From an uncultured Rhodospirillales bacterium (GTDB lineage Bacteria; Pseudomonadota; Alphaproteobacteria; Acetobacterales; Acetobacteraceae): 32,020 nt of DNA. Position numbers and translations under genes: made by a program. The stretch lies in NCBI GenBank assembly GCA_903845065.1, contig CAIMWH010000260.1, forward strand, positions 1 to 32,020, given 5' to 3'. Below the pieces are notes generated by a model, which was given only the letters and a program-made list of their open reading frames with translations, was not told the DNA's origin and searched no databases. The first letter of the stretch is position 1. Each line of letters begins with the position of its first letter. This document shows, in pieces, positions 24,764 through 32,020 of the stretch.

Positions 24764-25669
24764 TTACGCCCGGCGCAGGAAGGTCAGGGCGTTCTTGTAG
24801 AACCATTTTTCCAGCACCGCCGGTTTCAGCGGCAGGGCCTGGTATTCGCTGATGATCTGCTCGAACGAGAGGCCGAAGGTGCTGCGGGAGAGGCCGACCA
24901 TGATCTTGTCCTGCAGGAGGGTGTTGCCGAATTGCAGGAACGACTCCCAGCCCGCCCCGGCGGTGGCAAAGTGGCGTGGGCGGTGGGCGGCGGTGTCGGC
25001 GTAGAGGTTGGGGTGGCGGCGGAGCAGGCCGATCATGTCGTTCACCCAGGGCCAGCCGGCGAGGCCGGCGACGACGCGTAGTTCGGGGAAATCCATGCAA
25101 ACCTGGTCGAGATGGCTGGGATGCCCGAGGTCATACGGCCGGTCATTGGCGTAGGTCATCGCGGTGTAGACGCGCACGGGGACATCGAGTTCGACGCATT
25201 TGGCGTAGAGCGGGTAGTAGCGGCGATCGGACGCGGGGATGCCGTTGTAGAGCGCGACGACGCGCAGGCCGCCGATGTTGTGCTCACGCACCAGGCGCTC
25301 GAAGTTGCGCACCCCGGTCATGCCATCGAGCGGCGAGGTGGCGGAGAGGCCGATGAAGCGGTCCGGGTAGGCGGTGCAGATGCGCGCGAGGGTGGCGTTG
25401 GAGGAGCCGAGGACGCCGAGTTCGATGCCGGCCGCGTCCATGTCGGCGATGAAGCGGGTGATGCCGCCGTCGTCGGCCGGGGCTTCGGGGGCGGCGGCGC
25501 CATCGGAGCGGCCGCGGAAGATGTGGGCGTAGTTGTCGAAGCCGTAGCCGTCGGGAAGGGGCTGGAGGTCACCGACGGCATTGCCCATGCGGCCCTGCAT
25601 GGCGGCCCAGTAGCCGGGTTCCTCCTCGCTGCGGGGGAGGTTCATCTCAAGGTCGATAATGCGGGGCAT
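24764..25669 (-). CDS. Amidohydrolase_2 family-like protein lacking canonical metal ligands
   Basis: This 301-residue TIM-barrel protein of the COG2159/amidohydrolase_2 type is related to decarboxylases and lactonases. Family segments include ITRFIADMDAAGIELGVL (70-87), YPDRFIGLSATSPLDGMTGVRNFERLV (101-127), GLRVVALYNGIPASDRRYYPLYAKCVELDVPV (134-165) and FPELRVVAGLAGWPW (194-208). Unlike typical members, the opening DxHxH motif reads D6-L-E8-M-N10, the HxGGxW histidine position is Ala (AGLAGWP), and the late GSDYP aspartate region reads GLSRSTFG. A usual zinc site therefore seems absent. The start at 25669 matches the family N-terminus MPRIIDLE; the frame extends upstream to 25708 without support. 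It is the first gene of a pair with the ADP-forming ligase. Confidence 0.85.
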   Translation of the reverse strand: MPRIIDLEMNLPRSEEEPGYWAAMQGRMGNAVGDLQPLPDGYGFDNYAHIFRGRSDGAAAPEAPADDGGITRFIADMDAAGIELGVLGSSNATLARICTAYPDRFIGLSATSPLDGMTGVRNFERLVREHNIGGLRVVALYNGIPASDRRYYPLYAKCVELDVPVRVYTAMTYANDRPYDLGHPSHLDQVCMDFPELRVVAGLAGWPWVNDMIGLLRRHPNLYADTAAHRPRHFATAGAGWESFLQFGNTLLQDKIMVGLSRSTFGLSFEQIISEYQALPLKPAVLEKWFYKNALTFLRRA

Positions 25670-25742
25670 GTTGATGCTCTTTCGGCTTGAATTCCCCCGG
25701 CCTCCCAAGAAACGTCACCGGCTATCCAAGCCTAGCATCGGC

Positions 25743-25775
25743 GTTTGGCGGTGACCACCGAGGCCACCGCCAAAC
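25743..25775. terminator. Hairpin downstream of metF
   Basis: GTTTGGCGGTG (25743-25753) and CACCGCCAAAC (25765-25775) are perfect 11-bp inverted arms around an 11-base loop. The hairpin begins 3 bases after the metF stop codon and lies before the amidohydrolase start on the same strand. No T-tract follows, so it may act as a weak or Rho-assisted terminator or as an mRNA 3'-end stabiliser. The rest of 25670-25742 shows nothing recognisable. Confidence 0.65.
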
Positions 25776-25778
25776 GGA

Positions 25779-26720
25779 TCAAGCGGCTTGTTGCGGCCGC
25801 ACGCCGAGGATATGGGCCAGCGCACAGGTGAGTTCCGGGCGGTTCAGCGTGTAGATATGGAACTCGTCGATGCCGTTGGCTTGCAACAGGCGCACCTGCT
25901 CTGCGGCCACGATGGCGGCGATCATGCGGCGCAGTTCGGGGTCTTCGTCGATGCCCTCGAACATGTGGGCAAGCCAGGCCGGCAGCACCACGCCCGAGAG
26001 TTCGGAGAAGCGCTTGGCCTGGGCGAAGTTGGTGACCGGCAGGATGCCCGGCACGATCGGCGCGGTGATGCCGGCGGCGAGGCAGAGGTCAAGGAAGCGG
26101 AGATAGGTGTCCGACTCGAAGAAGTAGTTGGTGATGGCGCGGGTGGCTCCGGCATCGAGTTTGCGTTTGAGGTTGTCGAGATCGGCCAGCGGGTTGGACG
26201 CGGTGGGGTGGATATCGGGGTATGCCGCCACCGAGATCTCGAACGGATGCAGGCGGGCGAGGCCGGCCACCAGGTCGGAAGCATAAGCGTAGCCGTCAGG
26301 GTGCGGCACGTAGGCACCGCCGCCCGGCACATCCCCGCGCAGGGCGACTATGTGGCGCACCCCTGCTTCCCAATAGCGATGGGCGATCTCATCGATTTCG
26401 CCGCGTGGCGCGCCGACGCAGGTGAGATGGGCGGCCGGCGTCAGCCTGGTATCGGTCACGATGCGGCTGACGGTGGCGTGGGTACGGGCCTGGGTCGTAC
26501 CCCCGGCACCGTAGGTGACCGAGACGAAGCGCGGCGCCAGCGGGGCCAGCCGATCGATGCAGTGCCACAGTTGCACCTCCATCGCATCGGTCTTCGGTGG
26601 CATGAACTCGAACGACAGCGCCGGCGGCGGATGCTCGGCGCTGCGCACCGGCAGGCGGCCGATGCGGGCACCGGTGAGCCAGCGGGCGAGGGTGGGGCCG
26701 GGGGGGGATGACTGGTTCAT
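25779..26720 (-). CDS. metF: Methylenetetrahydrofolate reductase [NAD(P)H]
   Basis: This FAD-dependent TIM-barrel enzyme, 313 residues from MNQSSPPGP, reduces 5,10-methylene-THF to 5-methyl-THF for methionine synthesis. Typical segments are LSFEFMPPKTDAMEVQLW (about 35-52, with the catalytic Glu of FEF), FVSVTYGAGGTTQARTHA (about 65-82), HIVALRGDVPGG (about 118-129), ISVAAYPDIHP (about 153-163) and ATRAITNYFFESDTYLRFL (about 182-200). The start at 26720 is chosen for length; an in-frame ATG at 26822 would add an unconserved Pro/Arg-rich leader. No clear ribosome binding site or SAM riboswitch was found in the 183-bp gap shared with divergent mlaA. Confidence 0.96.
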   Translation of the reverse strand: MNQSSPPGPTLARWLTGARIGRLPVRSAEHPPPALSFEFMPPKTDAMEVQLWHCIDRLAPLAPRFVSVTYGAGGTTQARTHATVSRIVTDTRLTPAAHLTCVGAPRGEIDEIAHRYWEAGVRHIVALRGDVPGGGAYVPHPDGYAYASDLVAGLARLHPFEISVAAYPDIHPTASNPLADLDNLKRKLDAGATRAITNYFFESDTYLRFLDLCLAAGITAPIVPGILPVTNFAQAKRFSELSGVVLPAWLAHMFEGIDEDPELRRMIAAIVAAEQVRLLQANGIDEFHIYTLNRPELTCALAHILGVRPQQAA

Positions 26721-26903
26721 GGCGTGGTAGATCGCGCCGGATCGCGCCGGTTGCAAGCGCGGCGGCGAACCCGCGGCGGACTTTTTTGGTCCCGAACGCG
26801 GACACAATAACTTTTCTTTCATCCGTGCAGGGCAGACTCACGTATGCAAGGTCGGCCCGTACATATGCTAGATCGTGGCCTTGATCGCTGTTCGAGGATG
26901 AAG

Positions 26904-27677
26904 ATGCGCCTGTCCCTCCGTCCGATGCTGCTCACCTTTGTCCTGACCGGTGTCATGCTGCTCGGCGGCTGCGCCACGCCGCCGCCCGCCGATGACCCCG
27001 ATGCCGTGGCGGAGTTCAAGGAAAACAACGATCCGCTGGAGCCGACCAACCGGGTGTTCTACGCGGTGAATGACGCGCTTGACGTGGTGATCCTGAAGCC
27101 GGTGGCGCTCGGCTATCGCGCCGTGGTGCCCTCGCCGCTGCGCACCGGGGTGCACAATGCGCTGAGCAACCTCGGCGCGCCGTTGACGCTAGCCAACGAT
27201 GTCATGCAGGCGCGCCCAGCCCGCGCGCGGGTGACGCTGACGCGATTCGTCATCAACAGCACCCTGGGCGCCGGCGGCCTGTTCGATGTCGCGACCGACA
27301 TGGGCTGGCCCGCGCACGACTCCGATTTCGGCATGACGCTGGCGGTCTGGGGCGTGCCGGATGGCGCGTTCCTGTTCCTGCCGGTGCTCGGTCCGAGCAA
27401 TCCGCGCGATGCGACCGGCTTCGGCGTGGATACGTTCGCGCTCGATCCGTGGGGCTGGATCGGCAAGGGCGATACCGTGAAGGACCTGCGCCTGGTGCGC
27501 ACCGGGCTTTCGGCAGTGGATGCCCGCACCGCGGTGCTGGACGATTTCGACAAGCTGCGGGCGCAGGCGCTTGATCCGTACGCCACCGTGCGCAGCGCGG
27601 CGCGCCAGTATCGTCACAGGAAGGTTGACGATGCGCGCAACGATGTGACCGGCGAGGCCCTCAAAAAGTCACCATGA
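26904..27677 (+). CDS. mlaA: Outer-membrane lipoprotein MlaA (VacJ family)
   Basis: MlaA removes mislocalised phospholipid from the outer leaflet of the outer membrane and passes it to periplasmic MlaC. From the chosen start the product has 257 residues: a lipoprotein signal MRLSLRPMLLTFVLTGVMLLGGC with lipobox LGGC and acylated Cys at 23, then the family segments NDPLEPTNRVFYAVNDALD (about 41-59), RFVINSTLGAGGLFDVATDMGW (about 114-135) and DFGMTLAVWGVPDGAFLFLPVLGPSNPRDATGFGVD (about 140-175). GAGG lies 6 bases before 26904, which favours this ATG over those at 26898, 26868 and 26844. It is followed directly by mlaC. Confidence 0.95.
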   Translation: MRLSLRPMLLTFVLTGVMLLGGCATPPPADDPDAVAEFKENNDPLEPTNRVFYAVNDALDVVILKPVALGYRAVVPSPLRTGVHNALSNLGAPLTLANDVMQARPARARVTLTRFVINSTLGAGGLFDVATDMGWPAHDSDFGMTLAVWGVPDGAFLFLPVLGPSNPRDATGFGVDTFALDPWGWIGKGDTVKDLRLVRTGLSAVDARTAVLDDFDKLRAQALDPYATVRSAARQYRHRKVDDARNDVTGEALKKSP

Positions 27678-27727
27678 CCCACCAGATTGCGTCTGCCTGC
27701 CCTACTCCTACAACTGGTGAGTTCGCG

Positions 27728-28324
27728 ATGATCACACGCCGTTTCCTGCTCTCTTCCACCGCCGTCGCCGCCTTCACGGTGCCGGCCCGTGCTGACGCGG
27801 CCGATACCGCGCAATCCTTCATCGCCAACCTGGCGCGCGAGTTGATCGCGGTGGCCAATGGACCAACCAGCGGGGCGGACAAGCAGGCCGCGCTGGAGAA
27901 GCTGATCGACCGGGATGTGGATATCGCCACGGTGGCACGCTTCTGCCTCGGCCGCTTCTGGCGCACTGCCACGCCCGATCAGCAGCGCGACTATGGCGCG
28001 TTGTTCCGCGCGGTGATGGTGCGCAACATCACCAGCAAAGTGGGCGAATACAAGGGCGTGACGATGGATGTCGGCAAGGCTCAGGCCCGCGAGGACGATG
28101 TGGCGGTGAGCAGCGTGGTGACCCGGCCGGGCAATGCGCCGAACAAGGTGGACTGGATCGTCGGCACCGCCGGCGGGGCGCCGCGCATTATCGACGTGGT
28201 GGCCGAAGGCACCAGCCTGCGGCTGACCCAGCGCAGTGACTACGCCGCGTTCCTCGCCAGCCACGGCAACAACGTGCAGGCGCTCATCGACGCCATGCGG
28301 GCGCAGGCCGCCGGCAAAAGCTGA
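27728..28324 (+). CDS. mlaC: Phospholipid-binding protein MlaC (Ttg2D family)
   Basis: This is a periplasmic lipid carrier between MlaA and the inner-membrane MlaFEDB transporter, 198 residues. The signal ITRRFLLSSTAVAAFTVPARADA has a twin-arginine motif. The mature Tol_tol_Ttg2 domain shows DRDVDIATVARFCLGRFWRTATPDQQRDYGALFRAVMV (about 76-113) and IVGTAGGAPRIIDVVAEGTSLRLTQRSDYAAFLA (about 142-175). GGTGA 7 bases before 27728 supports this start. An alternative ATG at 27674 overlaps the mlaA stop by 4 bp and would lengthen the leader by 18 residues; it cannot be excluded. The mlaFED genes are not in the window, so the inner-membrane part is elsewhere. A hopanoid-related HpnM role is a less likely alternative, given the mlaA neighbour. 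Confidence 0.92.
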   Translation: MITRRFLLSSTAVAAFTVPARADAADTAQSFIANLARELIAVANGPTSGADKQAALEKLIDRDVDIATVARFCLGRFWRTATPDQQRDYGALFRAVMVRNITSKVGEYKGVTMDVGKAQAREDDVAVSSVVTRPGNAPNKVDWIVGTAGGAPRIIDVVAEGTSLRLTQRSDYAAFLASHGNNVQALIDAMRAQAAGKS

Positions 28325-28362
28325 GCCCGCGCCAGGTGCCCGAGCCTAGGCCAGGCGCGGGC
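28325..28362. terminator. Convergent hairpin between mlaC and ubiM
   Basis: GCCCGCGCC (28325-28333) and GGCGCGGGC (28354-28362) are perfect 9-bp inverted arms around 20 bases. They span the 21-bp gap between the convergent stop codons, and the right arm lies in the last codons of ubiM. A bidirectional terminator is plausible, though there are no T-tracts. Confidence 0.4.
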
Positions 28363-29533
28363 GGCCGGCTTCCATCAGGCGGGCGCTGATCAACTTGCGC
28401 GCGGGTGCGACGAGGTTGCCGACGCGCAGCACCGCATCGCGCAGGACGCGGGCGGGCATCCGCTCGTCGGTGAACAGGCGGGCGGTGGCGTTGGTGGCAG
28501 TGTAGGTCGGGAATGTCGCCATGCGGTGCTCGCGCTCGTAGGCCTTCAGCACGGATTGGGCGGCGAAATCGGTGCCGCGATTGGCGGCGTGAGTGATGCG
28601 CCGCGCCAGGGCCTCGGCGCCGCGCAGGCCGAAATTGAAGCCGTGCGCGGTGACCGGGTGCATGCCCACCGCGGCGTCTCCCATGAGGGCGAAGCGGGTG
28701 CCGGCGAAGCGCTCGGCGTAGACCGTGACCAGCGGATAGGAGTGCCGGGTGCTGACCAAGCGCATCTGGCCCAGGCGCTCGCGGTAGCGCCTTGTCGCTT
28801 CGGCGCTGAATTCAGCGTCATTCATCGCCATCACCGTGTCCATCTCGCGGGCCGGCAGGGTGAGCACGAAGGAGGAGCAGTTGCCGTTGATCGGCAGCAT
28901 GGCGATGGTCTGGCCATAGTCGAACCACTCGGTGGCAACTTGGTCATGCGGCAGGTCATGTTCGACGCGGCAGACCATCATCACCTTGCCGAAATCGCGC
29001 ATCTGGGCTGGGATGCCCTGGCGGCGGCGTAGTTCGGAGAAACGGGTGTCGGCGGCGACGACGAGGCGGGCGGCGATTTCCTGACCGTCGGACAGGCGCA
29101 CGGTGGCGCCCTCGGCGGAGGTTTGCACGCCGGCGACCGAAATGCCGGCCATCACGGTGACGTTGGGCAGGGCGGTGGCCGTTTGATAGACGGCGCGGCG
29201 GATGAGGTGGTTGGCGACGAGGTAACCCAGCGGCACATCGCTGCGGGCGCCTGGCTCGAAGCTCATGGCGTAGAGCGAGCTGCCGTTGAGCACGCGGGCC
29301 TCGCGCATGTCGGCCACTTCCCCGGCCGGGATATGATCCCAGGCGCCGAGGGATTTCAGCATGTTGACGGAGCGGTGGGTCATCGCGATTTCGCGGCCGT
29401 CGAAGCCGGGGTTGGCGAGTTCGCTCTCCGGCAGGCGTTCGATCACGGCGACGCTGAGGCCGCTGTCGCCGAGGGCGGTGGCGAAGCTGAGCCCGGCGGG
29501 ACCGCCGCCGGCGATGACGATATCGTAGTCCAT
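28346..29533 (-). CDS. ubiM: FAD-dependent ubiquinone hydroxylase, UbiH/UbiM family (probably UbiM)
   Basis: This class A flavoprotein monooxygenase of ubiquinone biosynthesis has 395 residues and associates with the inner membrane. The FAD-binding GGGPAG is at 9-14 in MDYDIVIAGGGPAGLSFA, the REIAMTHRS segment at 47-55, the second FAD motif around ADTRFSELRR (161-170) and GDAAVGMHPVTAHGFNFGLRGAEALA at 285-310. The FDGREIAMTHRSVNML and LGYLVANHLIRRAVY segments are those I associate with UbiM, the broad-specificity hydroxylase found in many alphaproteobacteria; UbiH or UbiF is the alternative. The start at 29533 fits the family N-terminus and follows GGAGAG. It is convergent with mlaC and divergent from the exported hydrolase. 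Confidence 0.88.
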   Translation of the reverse strand: MDYDIVIAGGGPAGLSFATALGDSGLSVAVIERLPESELANPGFDGREIAMTHRSVNMLKSLGAWDHIPAGEVADMREARVLNGSSLYAMSFEPGARSDVPLGYLVANHLIRRAVYQTATALPNVTVMAGISVAGVQTSAEGATVRLSDGQEIAARLVVAADTRFSELRRRQGIPAQMRDFGKVMMVCRVEHDLPHDQVATEWFDYGQTIAMLPINGNCSSFVLTLPAREMDTVMAMNDAEFSAEATRRYRERLGQMRLVSTRHSYPLVTVYAERFAGTRFALMGDAAVGMHPVTAHGFNFGLRGAEALARRITHAANRGTDFAAQSVLKAYEREHRMATFPTYTATNATARLFTDERMPARVLRDAVLRVGNLVAPARKLISARLMEAGRPRLA

Positions 29534-29678
29534 GGCAGGCTCTCCGTGCGCGTAGGCTCGCATATGGGGGTGGCGGGCAGGATTGTCGATGGCATTACGT
29601 GCGGCATTCCTGCACGAAAACATTGCTTTGCGGCCGGGCGAAGCTGCGCCATGGTCCGCGGCATCAGGGAGAGACACC

Positions 29679-31007
29679 ATGAAAATCACCATCGGACGCC
29701 GCCCGCTCATGGCCGCTGCATTCGCCGCCCTCGCGACACCGGCCGCCGCCGCCGAGCCGGCGCCGGTGATTTTCGTGCATGGCAACGGCGATACCGCCGG
29801 GCTGTGGATCAAGGTGCAATGGCATTTCGAGAGCAACGGCTACCCGCGTAACCGCTTGTTCGCGCTCGATTTGCGCTATCCGCAGGCGAGTTTGATATTC
29901 AACGTGGCGCAGCCTGGCCGCTCCACCGCCGAGGAGGTGATGCGCCAGTTGGCGGCCGAGGTGACGCGGGTGAAGGCGCTGACCGGGGCGGAGAAGGTGG
30001 TGCTGGTGGCGCAGTCGCGCGGCGGCAACACGGTGCGCAACTATATCAAGAATGGTGGTGGCGCCGCCCATGTGTCGCTCGCGGTGCTGTGCGGGGCGGT
30101 CAACCATGGGGTGATCGTGTCGGACAAGGTGCTGCTGGGCAGCGAGTTCAACGGCGGTTCGGCCTTCATGAAGGACCTCAATTCGCCGCCGGGCGAGGTG
30201 GTGGCGGGGGTGCGCTATGTCACCATCCGCAGCGATGCGAGCGACAAGTATGCCCAGCCGGACGGCAAGTATCTCGGCATGCCCGGCGTGCCGACCGGGG
30301 TGGGGTTCGAGGGGCCGGCGTTGAAGGGGGCAGAGAACATCGTGCTGCCCGGACTCGATCATCGCGAGGCGGGCTATGGGCTGGCGAGTTTCGCGCCGAT
30401 GTATCGCGCCATCACCGGGGCCGATCCGACGACGCTGACGATCGTGCCGGAAGCCGCCGTGGTGCTGAACGGCAAGGTGAGCGGCTTCGAGGCCGATGCG
30501 CCGACCAATATCGGCATCGAGGGCGCGCGGGTGACTGTGTGGAAGGTGGATGCCATCGCCGGGGAGCGGCAGGGCGCGCCGCTCGCCGACAACATCACCG
30601 AGGCGGATGGAATGTGGGGGCCGGTAACCACGGATGCCAAGACCGACCTGGAATTCGTCATCGCGGCGCCCGGCTTTCCCGTCACCCATATCTACCGCTC
30701 GCCGTTCCCGCGTTCGAGCGATCTGGTGCATCTGCGGCCGCAGCCGTTCGGCAAGGGCGACACCGACGCTGCCGCGGTACTCTACATGTCACGTCCGCGC
30801 GGCTATTTCGGCGCCGGGCGGGACAAGGTTTTGCTGAACGGCCAGCCGGTGACGGACGTGCCGGCGGGGGTGCCGACGGTGTCCACCACCCGCATGGTGG
30901 GCGAACCCGGCCGCAGCGTGGTGGGCACGTTCAATGACGAGGTGATCCCGGCGCGGATGTGGCCGGCGAAGGATGGGCAGGTCACGGTGATCGAGATCAC
31001 CGGGTGA
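29679..31007 (+). CDS. Exported alpha/beta-hydrolase (lipase/esterase-like) with C-terminal beta domain
   Basis: This 442-residue secreted hydrolase begins MKITIGRRPLMAAAFAALATPAAAA, a twin-arginine-like signal. The alpha/beta-hydrolase core (about 28-245) has the oxyanion-side motif VHGNGDTAGLW (33-43), nucleophile elbow AQSRGG with S113, and a candidate catalytic histidine H228 in GLDHRE. Aspartates near 186-189 are candidates for the third residue. From about 255 to 340 the sequence (VVLNGKVSGFEADAPTNIGIEGARVTVWKVD onward) looks like a carboxypeptidase-regulatory/transthyretin-type beta-sandwich, followed by a further beta-rich tail. This layout resembles lipases with an AFL-type C-terminal domain, an inference from pattern only. 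GGGAGAG precedes the start; an upstream in-frame start near 29583 would bury the signal peptide. Confidence 0.82.
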   Translation: MKITIGRRPLMAAAFAALATPAAAAEPAPVIFVHGNGDTAGLWIKVQWHFESNGYPRNRLFALDLRYPQASLIFNVAQPGRSTAEEVMRQLAAEVTRVKALTGAEKVVLVAQSRGGNTVRNYIKNGGGAAHVSLAVLCGAVNHGVIVSDKVLLGSEFNGGSAFMKDLNSPPGEVVAGVRYVTIRSDASDKYAQPDGKYLGMPGVPTGVGFEGPALKGAENIVLPGLDHREAGYGLASFAPMYRAITGADPTTLTIVPEAAVVLNGKVSGFEADAPTNIGIEGARVTVWKVDAIAGERQGAPLADNITEADGMWGPVTTDAKTDLEFVIAAPGFPVTHIYRSPFPRSSDLVHLRPQPFGKGDTDAAAVLYMSRPRGYFGAGRDKVLLNGQPVTDVPAGVPTVSTTRMVGEPGRSVVGTFNDEVIPARMWPAKDGQVTVIEITG

Positions 31008-31068
31008 GCCTTGGCCGGCTGGGGGCGGGGTGCTAACTCCGCCCATCAGCCAGCACTCGGAGCACATC

Positions 31069-31995
31069 ATGGCCAAAGTCATTATTTCCTGCGCCGTCAC
31101 CGGGGCGATCCACACCCCCTCGATGTCGCCTTATTTGCCGATCACGCCGGAGGAAATCGCGGAGGCCTCGATCGCGGCGGCCGAGGCGGGGGCGGCGATC
31201 ATCCATCTGCATGCCCGCGATCCGCTGACGGGCCAGCCGACGCCCGATCCGGCTGTTTTCATGCAGTTCCTGCCGCGGATCAAGCAGAGCACCGATGCGG
31301 TGGTGAATATCACCACCGGCGGCGGGCTGGGCATGACGGTGGAGGAGCGGCTCGCCGGCCCGATCCTCGCCAGCCCCGAGATGTGCAGCCTCAACATGGG
31401 CAGCATGAACTTCAACATCTCGCGCGCCGGCGACAAGATCACCGAGTGGAAGCATGCGTGGGAGAAGCCCTACCTCGACATGACGGAGGATTTCATCTTC
31501 CGCAACACGTTCAAGGATATCCGCCGGGTGGTGGAAATCATGGGCAAGGGGCACGGCACGCGCTTCGAATTCGAGTGCTATGATGTGGGGCATCTCTACA
31601 ACCTGGCCTACCTGCTGGACCAGAAGGTGGTGGAGGGGCCGCTATTCATCCAGTCGATCTTCGGCATTCTCGGCGGCGTGGGTGCGGACTACCAGAACCT
31701 GCAGTTCATGCGCGATACCGCCAACCGGCTGTTCGGTGACCAGTATGTGTGGTCGGTGCTGGCGGCGGGGCGGCACCAGATGGCGTTCACCACCATGGCC
31801 GGCATCCTGGGCGGCAATGTGCGGGTGGGGCTGGAGGACAGCCTGTATATCTCGAAGGGCAAGCTCGCCACATCCAACGCCGAGCAGGTGGCCAAGATCA
31901 AGCGCATCCTGGAAGACCTCAGCTTCGAAATCGCGACGCCGGCGGAGGCGCGGGAGATATTGAAGTTGAAAGGTGGGGATCGGGTGGGGTTCTAA
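31069..31995 (+). CDS. 3-keto-5-aminohexanoate cleavage-type enzyme (BKACE, DUF849)
   Basis: This 308-residue TIM-barrel protein belongs to the beta-keto acid cleavage enzymes, which use a divalent metal (usually zinc) and acetyl-CoA to turn a beta-keto acid into acetoacetate and a new acyl-CoA. The zinc ligands H46 and H48 in IIHLHARD match the Kce numbering; the late glutamate is probably E256 in VRVGLEDSLY. Strand 3 is VVNITTGGGLGMTVEER (78-94). The N-terminus reads SCAVTGAIHTPSMSPYLPITPEEI, with Ile at 14 where Kce has Glu14, so substrate choice differs from Kce. CGGAG precedes the start at 31069. About 60 bp separate it from the hydrolase gene; the window ends 25 bp after its stop. Confidence 0.94.
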   Translation: MAKVIISCAVTGAIHTPSMSPYLPITPEEIAEASIAAAEAGAAIIHLHARDPLTGQPTPDPAVFMQFLPRIKQSTDAVVNITTGGGLGMTVEERLAGPILASPEMCSLNMGSMNFNISRAGDKITEWKHAWEKPYLDMTEDFIFRNTFKDIRRVVEIMGKGHGTRFEFECYDVGHLYNLAYLLDQKVVEGPLFIQSIFGILGGVGADYQNLQFMRDTANRLFGDQYVWSVLAAGRHQMAFTTMAGILGGNVRVGLEDSLYISKGKLATSNAEQVAKIKRILEDLSFEIATPAEAREILKLKGGDRVGF

Positions 31996-32020
31996 CGAAG
32001 ACAAGGCGTTCTTTTTTGAA

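Noticed and set aside
22874..25081. A 735-codon plus-strand open frame antisense to the ADP-forming ligase and amidohydrolase genes
   Set aside because: The product is Gly/Asp/Val-rich with no recognisable domain and crosses two real genes with intact motifs on the other strand.
26721..26903. SAM riboswitch upstream of metF
   Set aside because: The short G+C-rich leader shows no conserved SAM-I or SAM-II pattern that I can identify, only a 10-bp tandem duplication (GATCGCGCCG twice) and no clear pseudoknot.

Overview
The window comes from a very G+C-rich alphaproteobacterium, most likely an Acetobacteraceae/Rhodospirillales member with a large heterotrophic genome. This rests on the groES-groEL pair with a CIRCE operator, a UbiM-type ubiquinone hydroxylase, a lipoprotein MlaA paired with MlaC, GlnRS, and the abundance of ABC uptake, CoA-ligase and BKACE-type catabolic genes. 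No rRNA, tRNA, insertion sequence, phage gene or CRISPR array was seen. Most long antisense reading frames are G+C-driven shadows and are left out.

Layout. 1-1000: the 5' end of groEL and complete groES (minus), with CIRCE upstream. 1029-1180: a long imperfect inverted repeat. 1207-8856: a minus-strand operon of a dipeptide/oligopeptide-type ABC importer, in transcription order solute-binding protein, two permeases, two ATPases, a short-chain dehydrogenase and a second solute-binding protein. Most joints overlap or lie within 20 bp. 9018-12184: a plus-strand set of GST, EamA exporter and acyl-CoA ligase. 12438-16457: two enolase-superfamily proteins and an M81 (MlrC-like) protein around a divergent promoter. 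16555-18261: glnS. 18346-19089: a PEP-CTERM surface protein behind an excellent sigma-54 promoter and an upstream palindrome. 19364-22286: an AidB-like acyl-CoA dehydrogenase overlapping an MFS exporter. 22670-25669: an ADP-forming acyl-CoA ligase next to an amidohydrolase-fold protein that lacks the usual metal ligands. 25779-26720: metF. 26904-28324: mlaA-mlaC. 28346-29533: ubiM. 29679-31007: an exported lipase-like hydrolase. 31069-31995: a BKACE enzyme.

The genes suggest uptake and breakdown of peptides or small organic acids: an ABC importer, enolase-fold enzymes, an M81 hydrolase, CoA ligases, an acyl-CoA dehydrogenase and BKACE. Housekeeping genes (groESL, glnS, metF, ubiM, mlaAC) sit between these blocks.

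The least explained content is intergenic. Two related elements of about 240-260 bp (12189-12425 and 22397-22659) share terminal inverted repeats, paired hairpins whose stems differ in sequence but stay self-complementary, and conserved inner blocks. Two further inverted repeats (1029-1180 and 13650-13713) share a GAGAC/GAGAAG-type core. All four sit at 3' ends of genes. The other strong regulatory signal is the sigma-54 promoter plus 9-bp palindrome upstream of the PEP-CTERM gene.
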